Positions 34,301 through 46,860 of a DNA stretch of 64,000 nt are shown one piece after another. The notes under the pieces were generated by a model. The model saw only the letters and a program-made list of their open reading frames with translations, was not told where the DNA came from and made no database searches. Source of the stretch: Pristionchus mayeri (Eukaryota > Nematoda > Chromadorea > Rhabditida > Neodiplogasteridae); assembly GCA_036245805.1 (NCBI GenBank), contig BTRK01000004.1, positions 32,039,541 through 32,103,540 on the forward strand. Direction: 5' to 3'. How positions within the stretch are numbered: the first letter of the stretch is position 1; the number at the start of each line of letters is the position of its first letter. The translations under genes were made by a program, and so were the position numbers.

Positions 34301-37300
34301 GACGCAGATGAGTTCACGCAGGAGGAGCTCCAGGAGTTCGCCCAGGCCTTCAAGGTATACTGTATTCTGTATTTTCTGTCTAGGTTACTGTATTATTTAT
34401 TTCCCCTCTATTGATACAGAGAATGCGGTCGAATGAACCGAGAATGGTTCATCGACCAGTTCCCCCTCTTCCTTCCGGGAACGGCGGCTCCACAGTAACA
34501 AATATTATTGCCCCGCTCTACTAGAATCAGTTGTTTGGCCTGGTTGCCGAACCCCATCGTCTCCCACTCATTCATGTCTCTGCCTTTCAAAAACCACTAC
34601 TGGTCAGAAAACAAGTGGGGATTAGCGCAATGAGCTTGGGGTTCTGCGCTGTTTTCTTAGTGAAAACTAATACCGGGGGCTTAGTGAGGATTCATTGCTG
34701 TGCCCACGTGCTATTTCTGTTTATACAATTAAGAAAAAGGAGAGAAGGAGAAGCGAACGAATACTAAGAAGCATAAGGGCCGAAATTCGGCTCTCGTGAC
34801 TTGGCCATACTGCCTGCCTCTAATTGTTTCACACGCTCCCGCTCACACGATATTACACTGAAGTCGAGGAATATCTGACGGAAGCAGAGAAATGACTGGG
34901 CGGAAATAAAAAGAGGGCACAACGAGGGCGGATGTGCGTAGTAAATCCCTGGTAGTTCCTGATCCATCCCACCTGAACTTTGCATCTTTAGGGGAGAAAT
35001 CAGTGGTAATTTCGTGCTAACTTGGATGAATTTTGATCTTCTAAGGGCACTTTCTCCTATCCCTTCTCGTTTTCTGATCTCGCTACTTTATCTCGCTGAC
35101 ACGTTGAAATGTGAGCCTGGGTGACGGCCGGAAGCCTACTCAAGCTTGGACCTCCTCCTTTCCCGTGCTCTCTAGCCAACTTGACAGTGAGAGAGATAGC
35201 GAAAGCCCTCGCTAAACCAATATCAGCGGGGCGGGGTCAGGGTAGAAGTTAGGGGAATGTGTGTGTAAGAAAGAGGTCCAGGCGATGCACGTGAAGCGAT
35301 TGGAATTATCTCGAGGGGCCATTGGGTCAATGAGCTGATTGCGAATGTGTTTTGGCCTGAGAAGAGGGGGATCGGATTAGAGACGACTGCGATTTGAGGA
35401 ACGACTGTTCACAGCTTTTCCCGATTAGACGAGCATGCAGAACCAGATGCGAAACCAGAACAGAAATTTATTTTGGCAAACAACTTCCGTGTTTTTTTGC
35501 AAAAACTGCTGGAAATTGAATTTCCGTTTATTCTTAGCGTTTGCAAAGGAACAAAATCAGAATTCCAGATGTTTGTAGATTTTTCCAGCAATCATTTTAG
35601 TAACAAGATGTGTTTAGATGTTCGACAAAGACGGCAACGGGACGATGAACATCAAGGAGTTGGGAGTGGCGATGAGAACTCTCGGCATGAATCCGACTGA
35701 GGAAGAGCTGCAGAATATGGTCAATGAGTGAGTCGTTTCTCTCCCTTCTCAGTGTTAAAGGTATCTTTATGTCAATGTCAAGCAAGTAGGACTGCGTGTC
35801 CCTGCCTGTCCCAAATACGTCTTTATCCCTCGTTACCTTACTGCAGAATATGGTCAATGATTGAGTACTTTCGCCCCTTCTGCCGACATTCGATGTTGAG
35901 TTGAGAGAGTTTGCGATTAAAAAAAGGGCCCTCCCCATTCGCCACGCTCTCTATTTTACTGCGAATTCTTAGTATAGCGCTTTTCTGTAAACATAAGGTT
36001 TTTACGCCAAGAACGTTTACAGTCGCTGCTAGATATTACTGCGTATCCCTGCTTGTCCCAAGTGCGTTTCCACACTTCGTTACCTTCTCAGTTCATCTAA
36101 TTATCACGTGTCTTCTGATAGATTGCATGAAATCGAGGCCCCCCTTTGACAAACTGTTCAAAGTGGTCCAATCTCCATGAAATTTTCAGGGTTGATAATT
36201 CTAAGGCCCAGTAAGTTCCAGAAAATTTTGTAGAGCCGGGAATTGAAAACCTAAAATCCGGATCTGGCGATCTTGAAATTTCAAAAATTCATAAGTTCCT
36301 TTAAAGTTGAGTAAAAACGTCGATCAAAAAACTGAATTATTCGGATTCTTAAGATGAACAACTTTTATGTTGAGCACTTTTGACTGCTTCAAAAGCAGCA
36401 ACTGAAAATGGAAAAAAAATTAATTATTTTTTCGAAAAAAAATGCCCGCATGAAAAAATAAATTAAAAAATGAAAAAAATAAAATGTTCTCGGATGCCCT
36501 TCAAACTACTGAAGAATGAAGTAGTGATGAGCCCTAGCTATTCTAAGTGAAATATTGCAAGGCGGAAGTTGAAATTCAATTTCTGTAAAAATCTGAAAAT
36601 ATGATTTTGTGAAAAAAGACCGTCATTTTCCATGTTTGAGGCAAAATTACAGAAAAATAGGGTCGTTAATCGAAACAAAAACTATTCTATCTAGGGTAGA
36701 AAAGGTTGCCGATTTCGATTCCGTAGAGATCTCGTTACAACGTGGAACGATTTTTTTCACGACATCTAAAAGTTCATAAATTTCGAGGGTCAAAAACGAA
36801 TTTTCGCCATTTTCAGTTGCTGCTTTTGAAGCAGTCAAAAAGTGCTCAACATGAAAGTTGTTCATCTTAAGAATCCGAATAATTCAGTTTTTTGATCGAC
36901 GATTTTACTCAACTTTAAAGGAACTTATGAATTTTTGAATTTTCAAGATCGCCAGAGCCGGATTTTAGGCACTTTTCAATTCCCGGCTCTACAAAATTTT
37001 CTGGAAGTTACTGGGCCTTAGAATTATCTACCCTGAAAATTTCATGCAGATTGGACCACTTTGAACAGTTTGTCAAACTTCACCTGCGATCTCTCAGAAG
37101 ACGTGTGTTATATTACGAGCTCGTTCATTGGCATTCATAACGCTCGAACTCGCCTTTCTATCAGATTATCAGAGGAAATCTGAGAGAACCGAGATACCTC
37201 CGTACAACGAAAAAATGAAAATGTGTTCCTAGGGGTACTTTTTCACGTAGATCACGAAAATCGACCCTAGGATGCCGTATCTCTGACCCCTCATTCTTTG

Positions 37301-40300
37301 TGGTGCGCCGAAGTGGGCGGTCGGTTTTTGAAACTTTTGTTTGGAGCTTCCAAACTCCATAACCAGATAGTGATGCTGAATGATCTCGACGAGATAAGCA
37401 TTTTTCCTGTTGGAAGTGAAGGGCTAGCTCATCTGTGAAAAAAGTTATGGCCGTTAGAATTCTAAAATTTTGTCTAAAAATTGTCGCCCTGAAAAATTTT
37501 GCGGCAGATTACAATCTGATTTCATTTTCATTCGATTCCGCGTGCATTTTTACCCCTGATATCAAATTTTCCCGGAAATCGGGAGATACGTATAGATCGA
37601 AATTTTCAAAAGGATTTTTCGGTGCTTTTGATGCCAAAAACGAAAAATTTCAGAATAAGTCGAGTTAAAGTGTTTCTGACGTATTTCGACCCGTAGAAAA
37701 CGAATTTGCACATGTTTTCTCACCAAAACTTTTTAAAAAGTTTGTAGGCTTAAAAAATCGATATTTTTGGTCAAAAAATTCCGACATCGCCATATTCTTT
37801 TGAAAATTTCGATCTATACGTATCTCCCGATTTCCGTGAAAATTTGATATCAGGGGTAAAAATGCACGTGGAATCGAATGAAAATGAAAACAGATTGTAA
37901 TCTGCCGAAAAATTTTTCAGGGCGACAATTTTTAGACAAATTTTAGAATTCTAACGTCCATAACTTTTTTCACAGATGAGCTAGCGCTTCACTTCAAACA
38001 GGAAAAATGCTTACCTCGTCGAGATCATTCAGAATCACTATCTGGTTATGGAATTTGGAAGCTCCAAACAAAAGTTTCAAAAACCGACCGCCCACTTCGG
38101 CGCACCACAAAGAATGAGGGGTCAGAGATACGGCATCCTAAGATCGATTTTCGTGATCTACGTGAAAAAGTACCCCTAGGCACACATTTTCATTTTTCGT
38201 TGTACGGACCCTGTAGGGAGTAACTCGATTCTCTCAGAAATCCTCTGTTATAGATCAGAGATGAAAATACTCCGAAGGTCAAAAAGATGAGCTCACTCCT
38301 CCTCATTTTCCGATAAACTCGACACCTGCTGCTTGAAAAATTCGCACTAACTCATCCACTTCCACGGGCTGTCACTCACAACTTTCAGCTATTCGCAGAA
38401 TGCAATTTCAGGTCAAAACCAGGTCAAACCCAGTTCACTTTCAGGTACGACATCGACGGCAACGGCAAGATCGACTTTGGCGAATTCTGTAAGATGATGA
38501 AAGAGATGAACAAGGAGACGGACCAGGAGTTGATACGACTCGCCTTCAAGTGGGTTTCGGTCAATCATCAATTGATCAATTTCCCAAAAACGTTAGTTGT
38601 TCTCTTTCCAAGTTGCGAAAGGTCTCTAGTGAGTTATCGGCATCAATTCGAAAAGCAAAATAGTTAAAGTTTCCCGGGGTCCAAAGTGGCTTCTCGTTGA
38701 CATTTCCCCCTGGTAGCTCTCTCCTTCCTCAATTATTCACGAACGCCCCTGCAATGGGCGTCATTCCGCCCGATTAGCTATGCCGAAAACGTGAAAAGGC
38801 TCGGGCTCTTCATTGTGAAGAAAGAGGAATGAGCAGTGGCGCCTGCCTTAGCTCTCCAGGCTGCAAGACAGAACTATTCCTGGAAAAATCGCCTAAATAA
38901 GGCGCCTCAAGTAAGATTGACGAGTCCCGGGAGCACGATCGTATTGATAGCCAAGCCACTTAGTGGTTCAATCTCGATGCGCTGCGCGTTTCCCAACAGG
39001 CGCCCCGGGTGCGAAATTCTGCCAGCGAAAAACAAGCGAGAGTTGGGTGATTTATCGAGGATGAATGGCAGCGATGAACTCTGATGACGGGCGAAATCCT
39101 GCTTCCTGCTCGAGTGGAGAAAACAAAAACACAAAATAGATTGAAATGTGATTTCAGGGTCTTCGACAAGGACGGAAACGGCTTCATCACTGCTCAGGAG
39201 TTCAAGCACTTCATGACGACGATGGGAGAACGGTTAGTTGACTAGAATCTGCATTTTCGGGTCTGAAATGTGTTTCATCTATGCTATTCTCGAATGACTC
39301 GTTCCTGCATCTGGCATATCAATTAAATTGAGTTGGACTTGACAATGGGTCTGAAAATGAGTCGATAATGTACAAAAATGAGCAATAAATCCCTGAAAAT
39401 GAAGAACTGACAAATTATAGATTCACGGAAGAGGAAGTGGACGAGATCATCAAGGAGGTCGACAAAGATGGAGACGAACAGGTTATTATTATTTTATTTA
39501 TTTTATTTTTAAAATTATTTAAATAATAAATTATGCCGAGTGAAAACTGCAAATCTACGAACAAATCCTGTTTATACTATGCATGAATCTGCTAGACTTC
39601 CCTGTATTGCAAGTTCTTGAGTGACTGTAATTGGATCTGCCAGTTCTCAAAACCATCTTGGAAATTCAAAATAGCACGTGTCAGCCTGCCATACGTGTCA
39701 ATCGCAAATTGTATGCTTATCGTAAGCTGTCTGGGGCACAATCGCTCCCCTGAGAAAACTACGGTCGTCCGTACTCGAAAACAAGCCTTTTGTCCTCGCT
39801 CGAACAATTCATAGCTGAAAACATAAGTTTAGCGAAGAAGACGGCTCAAAGGCACGTCGTCTTGCCTGCCCTTTCTCCGTGTTGTTCAACCACCACAAAT
39901 CCTGAAATAGAATTTTCTGCTCATTTCACAACGAGGGAATTGCGAGAATAGCCGCACAAGGCCCTTTGTTGGCCGATGTCCTGTTCGATGTTATTCGATG
40001 AGTGACGGGAAGGAAGAGAGGGAGGGAGGAGACGAAACCAGAGAGGATGTTGTGTTCACAGAGATGTCGGGGATCGGTTTCGGATCTTCTACTCGAGTCT
40101 GGGGAATGTTATGAGAACGCTAGTGGACACAGATCACATAATAAGTGGAGGGGAAAGACGAGCTCACGGTGAACTATAAGGAATCAGGGAACACCACATC
40201 GATCTTTTGCGAGTACCGCCGCGCACAAATTAAGGTCATAAAATATGCGGAGGGCGCTCAATTCATTAGTCTCCTTCTCTACTTGCTCATTCACAACGAA

Positions 40301-40675
40301 GCCTCATCAAAAACGTCACTCGGAGCGCTATTTCCATGCAAACTAGATGTTACAACTATAGAAGATACGTGATTATGCGCAGGGATAGCTTCAGAGAGCG
40401 TTCTAGACTTCAGTTCCCTTATAATTAAACTTTTACGAGGAAATGTATCATTGTTTCACTGTTGCAGCGAAATCCAAAGAAACGTTCAGTTGTACGCATT
40501 TAAAACACATATTATCAAAATTTTAAAAACATGTAAATATATTTTTAAATATAAATTTTAATTCGCCAAAATTCAGATCGACTACGAAGAGTTCGTGCAG
40601 ATGATCGCGCCCATCGTGCAGGAGGGCAACAAGGACGACCCATTCGCAGAGCCGCAGCCACAGACCGCCAAATAG
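28307..40675 (+). CDS. Calmodulin-like protein with four EF-hands and N-terminal extension (CAL-4-like)
   Basis: Nine exons: 28307-28332, 28490-28618, 32120-32241, 34254-34354, 35618-35727, 38445-38549, 39158-39232, 39421-39481, 40577-40675; 275 residues. The first three were found by splice phase and are less certain. An N-terminal extension of about 115 residues starts MMSRRRSS, continues [16 protein letters not shown], then a His/Asn/Pro/Val-rich part. The EF-hand region begins [17 protein letters not shown]. Loops: [12 protein letters not shown] (129-140), [12 protein letters not shown] (165-176), [12 protein letters not shown] (201-212), DKDGDEQIDYEE (237-248). The fourth has Glu instead of Gly at position 6 but keeps the ligand positions. 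The tail is acidic and Pro/Gln rich. It should bind calcium as a sensor. From memory the closest C. elegans protein is CAL-4, unverified. The introns hold tRNAs and foldbacks. Confidence 0.85.
29178..29259 (-). tRNA. tRNA-Ser(AGA), possibly degenerate
   Basis: On the minus strand the acceptor strands GCAGCGA and TCGCTGC pair fully, the anticodon loop contains CTAGAAA (anticodon AGA), and a serine-type long variable arm follows (TGGGCTCTGCCCG). Length is 82 with the discriminator base. The T loop reads TTAGAAT instead of TTCGAAT, changing the B box cytosine that TFIIIC and the tertiary fold rely on. It may be poorly transcribed. It lies inside intron 2 of the calmodulin-like gene on the opposite strand. 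Confidence 0.75.
29531..29612 (-). tRNA. tRNA-Ser(AGA)
   Basis: Same sequence as the copy 353 bp to the left but with an intact B box GGTTCGAATCC. Acceptor, D (TCCGAGTGGTTAAGGA), anticodon (ATTGACTAGAAATCAAT), variable and T arms all fold, with anticodon AGA. A TTTT run follows the 3' end (minus strand), fitting RNA polymerase III termination. Decodes UCU serine codons. Confidence 0.92.
30000..32119. other. Part of intron 2 of the calmodulin-like gene, no further feature
   Basis: This 2.1 kb holds low-complexity purine and pyrimidine tracts (for example 30270-30310 and 30600-30660). Open frames on either strand lack motifs and consistent splice sites. A short GCGCGCGC run is at 30022-30030. 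Confidence 0.4.
32242..34253. other. Intron 3 of the calmodulin-like gene, no further feature
   Basis: Open frames overlap on both strands at 33787-34237; their biased composition (Arg/Gly/Ser on minus, Leu/Ser on plus) and lack of motifs argue against a nested gene. An intronic enhancer is possible but cannot be read from sequence alone. Confidence 0.4.
36103..37113. repeat. Long foldback element B
   Basis: Arms at about 36103-36412 and 36813-37113 are inverted copies around a 400 bp spacer. The outer end reads TATCACGTGTCTTCTGATAG, which also appears, slightly changed, at 6883-6907 inside the palindrome spacer. It lies in intron 5 of the calmodulin-like gene, so the pre-mRNA itself would contain the long hairpin. 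The spacer has no coding potential that I can support. Confidence 0.8.
37161..38255. repeat. Long foldback element C
   Basis: Arms at about 37161-37620 and 37795-38255 are inverted copies with a spacer of about 175 bp. Paired landmarks are GGGGTACTTTTTCACGTAGA (near 37232) and TCTACGTGAAAAAGTACCCC (near 38156). It sits 50 bp beyond foldback B in the same intron; the pair fills about 2.1 kb of the 2.7 kb intron 5. No transposase is present. Confidence 0.85.
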
Positions 40676-41472
40676 GCCACTACCGTATCCCTACCGTATC
40701 CCCAATTCATCGCCACACCACCTCTACCTTACCCTACTGTGTGCCCCTGGCCACAGTACCTCTACCGTGCCCCCTAGAAACATCAGAATGGTAGTTCACC
40801 GCACGCACGTTGCCCATGCTCACACACAATTTGTACGATTTCACCGTTTTCCTCCTGTTTAGCAACTGTCTAGTCAATTTCCAATCTGTCCCATCTTTCT
40901 CTCCATTCTTGTCAGTGCTGCGGTGAACTCATTCTGACCCCGTAAACCAACCTTCTTTGGTTGCTACCGTAATTTTCTCCCCTCAAGACCCTGCCCAATC
41001 GATATTGATCTCTCTCATTCAATGTCCCGCTCTCTCTCATTAGATCATCATAGTTCCGGTGTCCATATCAGAAGCAGTGTATTTATTTAGACATCATCTT
41101 AGCCCGTTTCGTTCTACTTATTGCGTGGCCATTCCACTAATCACCGTATTCAGATGATTCCGATCCCCGATCATTCCCAGTGAGCATCAACTGTTTTCGT
41201 CAGCGAGAGACAGCTCAGTTCCCGATGAAATTCAGTCAACAAATATTTGAGTGTGCCCAAACCCTAGACATTCCGATAAATCAATGAACGTATTCTCGAG
41301 AATGACATATAAAAGGACAATATCACGCATCTCATGAGAGAACTGCGCTGAGCTAGGCAATGGAGGGATAATCGTGATATGATTTCTATCATAGTTGGTT
41401 AACTCGTGAATTCTGTGATATAATGATGATGATGATGATACAATCCGTTCTTATAGAAAAAAATTCATGGAC
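40676..41472. other. 3' flank of the calmodulin-like gene
   Basis: Contains the probable 3' UTR, with repeated TACCGTA phrases just after the stop (40682-40770), and a short (GAT)n microsatellite near 41423-41438. The gene converges here with the minus-strand GST gene. No canonical AATAAA is obvious. Confidence 0.45.
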
Positions 41473-42771
<1,299 letters not shown>

Positions 42772-44201
42772 GATAGAGAGATGACGTCACTCTCCTGGAT
42801 TATCAGTCATTGATTGCATGCTTTTATAGCACGTGAGAGAGAGAGAGAGAGAGTGAGAGTCAGTCAAGCAGAAAATAGAAAGCGAAGAGATTAGAGAGTA
42901 TAGGCATTTTTGAGATGATGAAACTCTTCATGTTGATGAATTGATAGAAAAAGGGATTATCAACCGAAGATTGTGTTACTTCAGAACGATAGAACAGATG
43001 AAACAGCAAACGCACGTTATGACTAAGCATACATGAAAATACTGGAAGAAACAATGCAAAATAAACAGTTCAACTGCATATTTGGAGTAACATCTCGGTA
43101 AATGTTAGTTAATTTAGACATGTTGAGTTGATACATGGCATAATTATTCACACAAGTGTTGAGTCACGTTTCCATGGTGAACCAGAAAGTGCATGATAAG
43201 TGTTGCGATTCACCTGTCTTATTTGCGGTTCTGTACTTTGCGGTCATAAATATCGTCAAAAGCTCACAATTTTGATGCTGAAATACTTTTTAATTTGCTC
43301 TGAATTTGTCATACAAACATTAATGGAACTTGAATACACTTTCACTGAAACATTATTACACCGTGACTAATGAAACTAATTACACAGGACTCAAATCAAG
43401 AGAGTAATCTGCAATAAATCAGTCGACGTCTTTATATAAATGGAATACATTTTTACAATATTTCATTTGAAAATGACAAGGTTTCCTAACTGAAAGTTTC
43501 CCAAACTTTATTTGCACTGCGATTTATAGTCGAGTATCTCATTAACAATTCCAACGTCGTTGAAAGCGTGCATGCAAAATTGGAAAAACCTATCGCTTTG
43601 ATAATGGGCTGCTGAATCAGGATAAAACATTCTAAGATTGATAATGGATTCTTCTTGTTGAATATTTCGAATTTAGCCAATACCAGCTTGTTGAATATTT
43701 CGAATTTAGCCAATACCTGAATACAGCATTCAATTAGCAAACATGAATTACTAAAACGACGAAAAATCTAAAATGGGATGCTTGTCAATAGCAAAATGAC
43801 GGTGAAGTAATTCAATAAACATTGTGATATCGGTTGATTGACGTTTTTATCAAATTTTCACATGAACACATGCATCATAAATGTCGAAAAACTTAAAATA
43901 TTATATAAGCAGATTTTTCATCTCTTTTGTCAATTATTATACCGGTGATTTTTTTCCATACCTGTGATCGTGCTTCTGATGCTGGTGGCCTCATTCCCGC
44001 CCATCTCATGACAGTAAATTTAATGTTGATTGCACATATCTAAACTCTACCATTACTCACTCATTTAAACATTTCTCACCGTTTTTTCTATAAGATAATA
44101 CACACAAGATTCTGGTTTCAATCATCGATACATCACATTAACTGAGATCACACGTAAGGGCGCATCACCATATATTTTTACATTTTTTATGTTTTGCATA
44201 T
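42772..44201. other. Intergenic with microsatellite and short tandem duplication
   Basis: A (GA)n run at 42833-42853 lies just upstream of the GST start. At about 43655-43717 a phrase of about 30 bp (CTTGTTGAATATTTCGAATT...) occurs twice in tandem. No gene is recognised in the rest. Confidence 0.55.
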
Positions 44202-45192
44202 TTAAAATGTGAAAATATTCACTTTAAGAATGCTTCCCACCTTTAGTACGGTCAGGTATTCAATTTCTTCGCGATCTTTCGGAGTGAGTTGGCTGCGAAA
44301 TTGAAAGGAAGTATATGAAGAAATAAGAAGGGCGTCGATCGCGAGCCCCGTGACGAGACCCGAGACTACGCCAATCACGGCTGCAATCGTCATCCTAATT
44401 CGATTTGCCAATTGCCGCATCGATCTTCTACGCCTCTTCTTATGGGATCCAATGGAGTCTCTAGGCGTGAGTTCGCCCCAATCAATGGCCTCGTCCTCGT
44501 AAAGAATCTGAATGTATCAATAAAGAGTTCAAGTGCATCTAGGAAGTATTTTTTGATCAATTCGCATAACCAAAAATGCAATTTTCATCTTTCACATGTA
44601 GGATTTTCGTAAACACTCATTGGGATCAGCATTTATGTACTCGCCTTAAATGGCTTTTCTCCATTTTTGCACGTGGGGCAAATCGACAATCCCCATTTAT
44701 CCAAACAATTCCTGCAGATAATGTGCCCGCATCTGACAAAAGCGACTCGTTTTCGCGGGTTCTCATTATCGCATCGAAGACATCGACGGGAGTAACGAAG
44801 AGTCGCGGTCTCACTGCGTGTTATACTTATCGATGAATTTGAAAGTTCGTAGTAATAGGTACCTTGAAATATCTTCGTCTCTCATTCGTTCCACGTTTTC
44901 TTCCTTCGTTTCGTATATTTCTTCCGAGATGGAATACCACAGAGACTGAATGAAGGCGATGCAAGTGGACATCACTCGAGTAAAGTGCGAAGTCTCGCAG
45001 GGCTCCACCGTTTCAACAAGAGTCGTGAATTCAGTCAATTTCCGACAAAAGGGGCAGTTCTGGAAATGAGCATGTTATGTGTACTATTTCTTACCAAGCA
45101 TACTTGTTCTCCATTTTCATCAGACAATTGAAGTGCGCAAGCAGTGCAAATTGTGTGCCCGCAAGAATTGAAAAAGGCACGGCGTTTTAGTA
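44202..45192 (-). CDS. RING-finger transmembrane protein, 5' end disrupted
   Basis: Minus-strand exons: about 45095-45192, 44863-45059, 44645-44813 and 44202-44507. The first two give a RING second half, SCGHTICTACA ... NCPFCRK, lacking its first CxxC. A linker follows (CIAFIQSLWYSISEEIYE), then a full RING: RCLRCDNENPRKR, FVRCGHIICRNC and CPTCK. The last exon has an acidic stretch, KKRRRRS and one membrane helix (MTIAAVIGVVSGLVTGLAID). Such proteins are usually membrane-bound E3 ubiquitin ligases. The intron between exons three and four would start GC (AAG|GCGAGT), the only way to keep phase. No valid start is found; an in-frame TGA lies just upstream of 45192, where a duplicated segment begins. 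A broken gene or a missing 5' exon are both possible. Confidence 0.65.
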
Positions 45193-45406
45193 GAAGTCAT
45201 ACTACTATCTTCGTCCAAATGCCTTTATCATTGCGATGGAAAGCAACAACTAGTGTGAATACGAGAAAAGCCGAGGAAAAGGATGAATCTTCTCCTGATA
45301 TACACGTAGGTGAATCATGGTCGAATCATAGGGGGAAATGTGCGATTGCGGGAGAATCTTGGTTTTGTATCGATTGATTGAAACCATGGAATTGGATTCC
45401 ATGACA
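45186..45406. repeat. 221 bp direct duplication, copy 1
   Basis: Nearly identical to 45984-46204; I count about two mismatches (TGTATC/TGCATC, GGAATT/GGATTT). The left edge abuts the first RING exon of the gene ending at 44202. Both copies share short open frames on either strand, which cannot be judged as coding. Confidence 0.9.
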
Positions 45407-45802
45407 CTCCCGAGAGAGAATTGTGGTAGTTGAAGAATTATGAACGAGTTCCGATAACGATTTGGAATGAACATACCTATGCACTTTCTAGAATGAGTAC
45501 ACGAGATGAATGAATTCTGTGTCATTCGAATCTAATGCCTAGAGTTGTGTAAATAGGGACCTGATTGAGCCGGGATTGAGTTCCGCTGCCGCTCCTGTCG
45601 CTGACTATTCACAGAAGCTGGGAAATGCTGTCCGTGAAGCTTCTTGATTTGGATTGCGTTTGCATGGCGGGTTGAAAGTAAGGTACTTCTAGCTTGATAG
45701 AGCTCATTTCGGGGACTGTTCTGAGAGTTTGAAAGTTAGGATTGTCAGAGAGAGAGAGGGCGTGCTGGACGGTTGGATTGAGTTCTTGAAAGGATGGACT
45801 GA

Positions 45803-45928
45803 TGGAGTGAGTTGGAGGGGGCTTTGCTGTCTCGGATTTTGAGAGACATCCTCCGGGCGGAAAAAAAGAGTGACGCTGTTGTAGACTGTTCGATCTGCGT
45901 CGATGGAAAAAAACCGCAAGGCATTTGA
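45803..45928 (+). pseudogene. Isolated RING N-terminal fragment in opposite orientation
   Basis: An open plus-strand stretch between stops encodes a helical-looking LLSRILRDILRAEKKSDAV followed by VDCSICVDGKKPQGI. CSIC with this spacing is the classical opening of a RING finger, exactly the part missing from the minus-strand gene at 44202-45192. It lies between the two copies of the 221 bp duplication. I infer that rearrangement inverted this piece, but a chance CxxC cannot be excluded. Confidence 0.35.
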
Positions 45929-45983
45929 ACGGGTCAGAGTGGAAGAGAGCCGGGAAGATCGAAGGATCGAGTGGTGGTCGCCA

Positions 45984-46204
45984 TTTAGTAGAAGTCATAC
46001 TACTATCTTCGTCCAAATGCCTTTATCATTGCGATGGAAAGCAACAACTAGTGTGAATACGAGAAAAGCCGAGGAAAAGGATGAATCTTCTCCTGATATA
46101 CACGTAGGTGAATCATGGTCGAATCATAGGGGGAAATGTGCGATTGCGGGAGAATCTTGGTTTTGCATCGATTGATTGAAACCATGGATTTGGATTCCAT
46201 GACA
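45984..46204. repeat. 221 bp direct duplication, copy 2
   Basis: Partner of 45186-45406, 798 bp away. The minus-strand frame continuing from this copy into 45609 (starting MTSTKWRPPLDPS) is open for 135 codons but has no family motif. The very low divergence makes this one of the youngest events in the window. Confidence 0.9.
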
Positions 46205-46444
46205 GGCGTTTCGGATTCTCGGAGGAACAGATCTCGCAACAGCGAGAGTAACGAATCGACATCCACTGAAAAAAAGGGTAAAGTGTGAATCGAAATATTC
46301 CAGCAATGTGCGCAATAGACGGACGCAACTAAGGACGCAAGACGTGTAATATCAACCAAGCATCATACAAAGGGGAGCTCTGCCATAGGATTTGACACTT
46401 CAGAAAGTTTAGAAGTCGTGTTCATGGACTTATGTTCATGGGCT

Positions 46445-46483
46445 AGAGGGATCTTAACCGCCGTTTTCTACGAAGATCCCTCT
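46445..46483. other. 11 bp hairpin
   Basis: AGAGGGATCTT at 46445-46455 pairs perfectly with AAGATCCCTCT at 46473-46483 across a 17-base loop. No surrounding gene is recognised. Confidence 0.6.
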
Positions 46484-46841
46484 GGCACTATCAACATTCG
46501 TCCCCATAATTTTGGTAGAGTAAGATGCGTATGTGTTTGATGATGAACAATTCAAATTTGTTTGAAATTAACGCTCATTGACGTCTCCTGGCGTTTTTGC
46601 TATGGTGAGTGAATGTAAAGCGATACGAGAAGAGTATCGAAGAGAAAAGAGAGATACTAACTAGCGGCATGGGCTCTCCCAGCCTGTAGAGCATCAAACG
46701 AGAAGATACTCACGCTTAATTTTCTGCTCGTATCTTTGCATTGCTCATAAGTTGTGCTGCATCATAACCTTTAAACTATTTTCTCTTATATTTCAGTCAT
46801 TGTTCTTCCTTTGGTTATTTTTGGTTCAACTCTTTCAGTTT

Positions 46842-46860
46842 GCGATGTGTACACCATCGC
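46842..46860 (+). other. Array hairpin, unit 1
   Basis: GCGATG pairs with CATCGC across TGTACAC. The innermost pair is G:C where most other units have T:A, a compensatory change. Confidence 0.6.

Noticed and set aside
42837..42855. GA microsatellite as a regulatory GAGA element of the GST gene
   Set aside because: Only a simple repeat; no independent evidence for factor binding.
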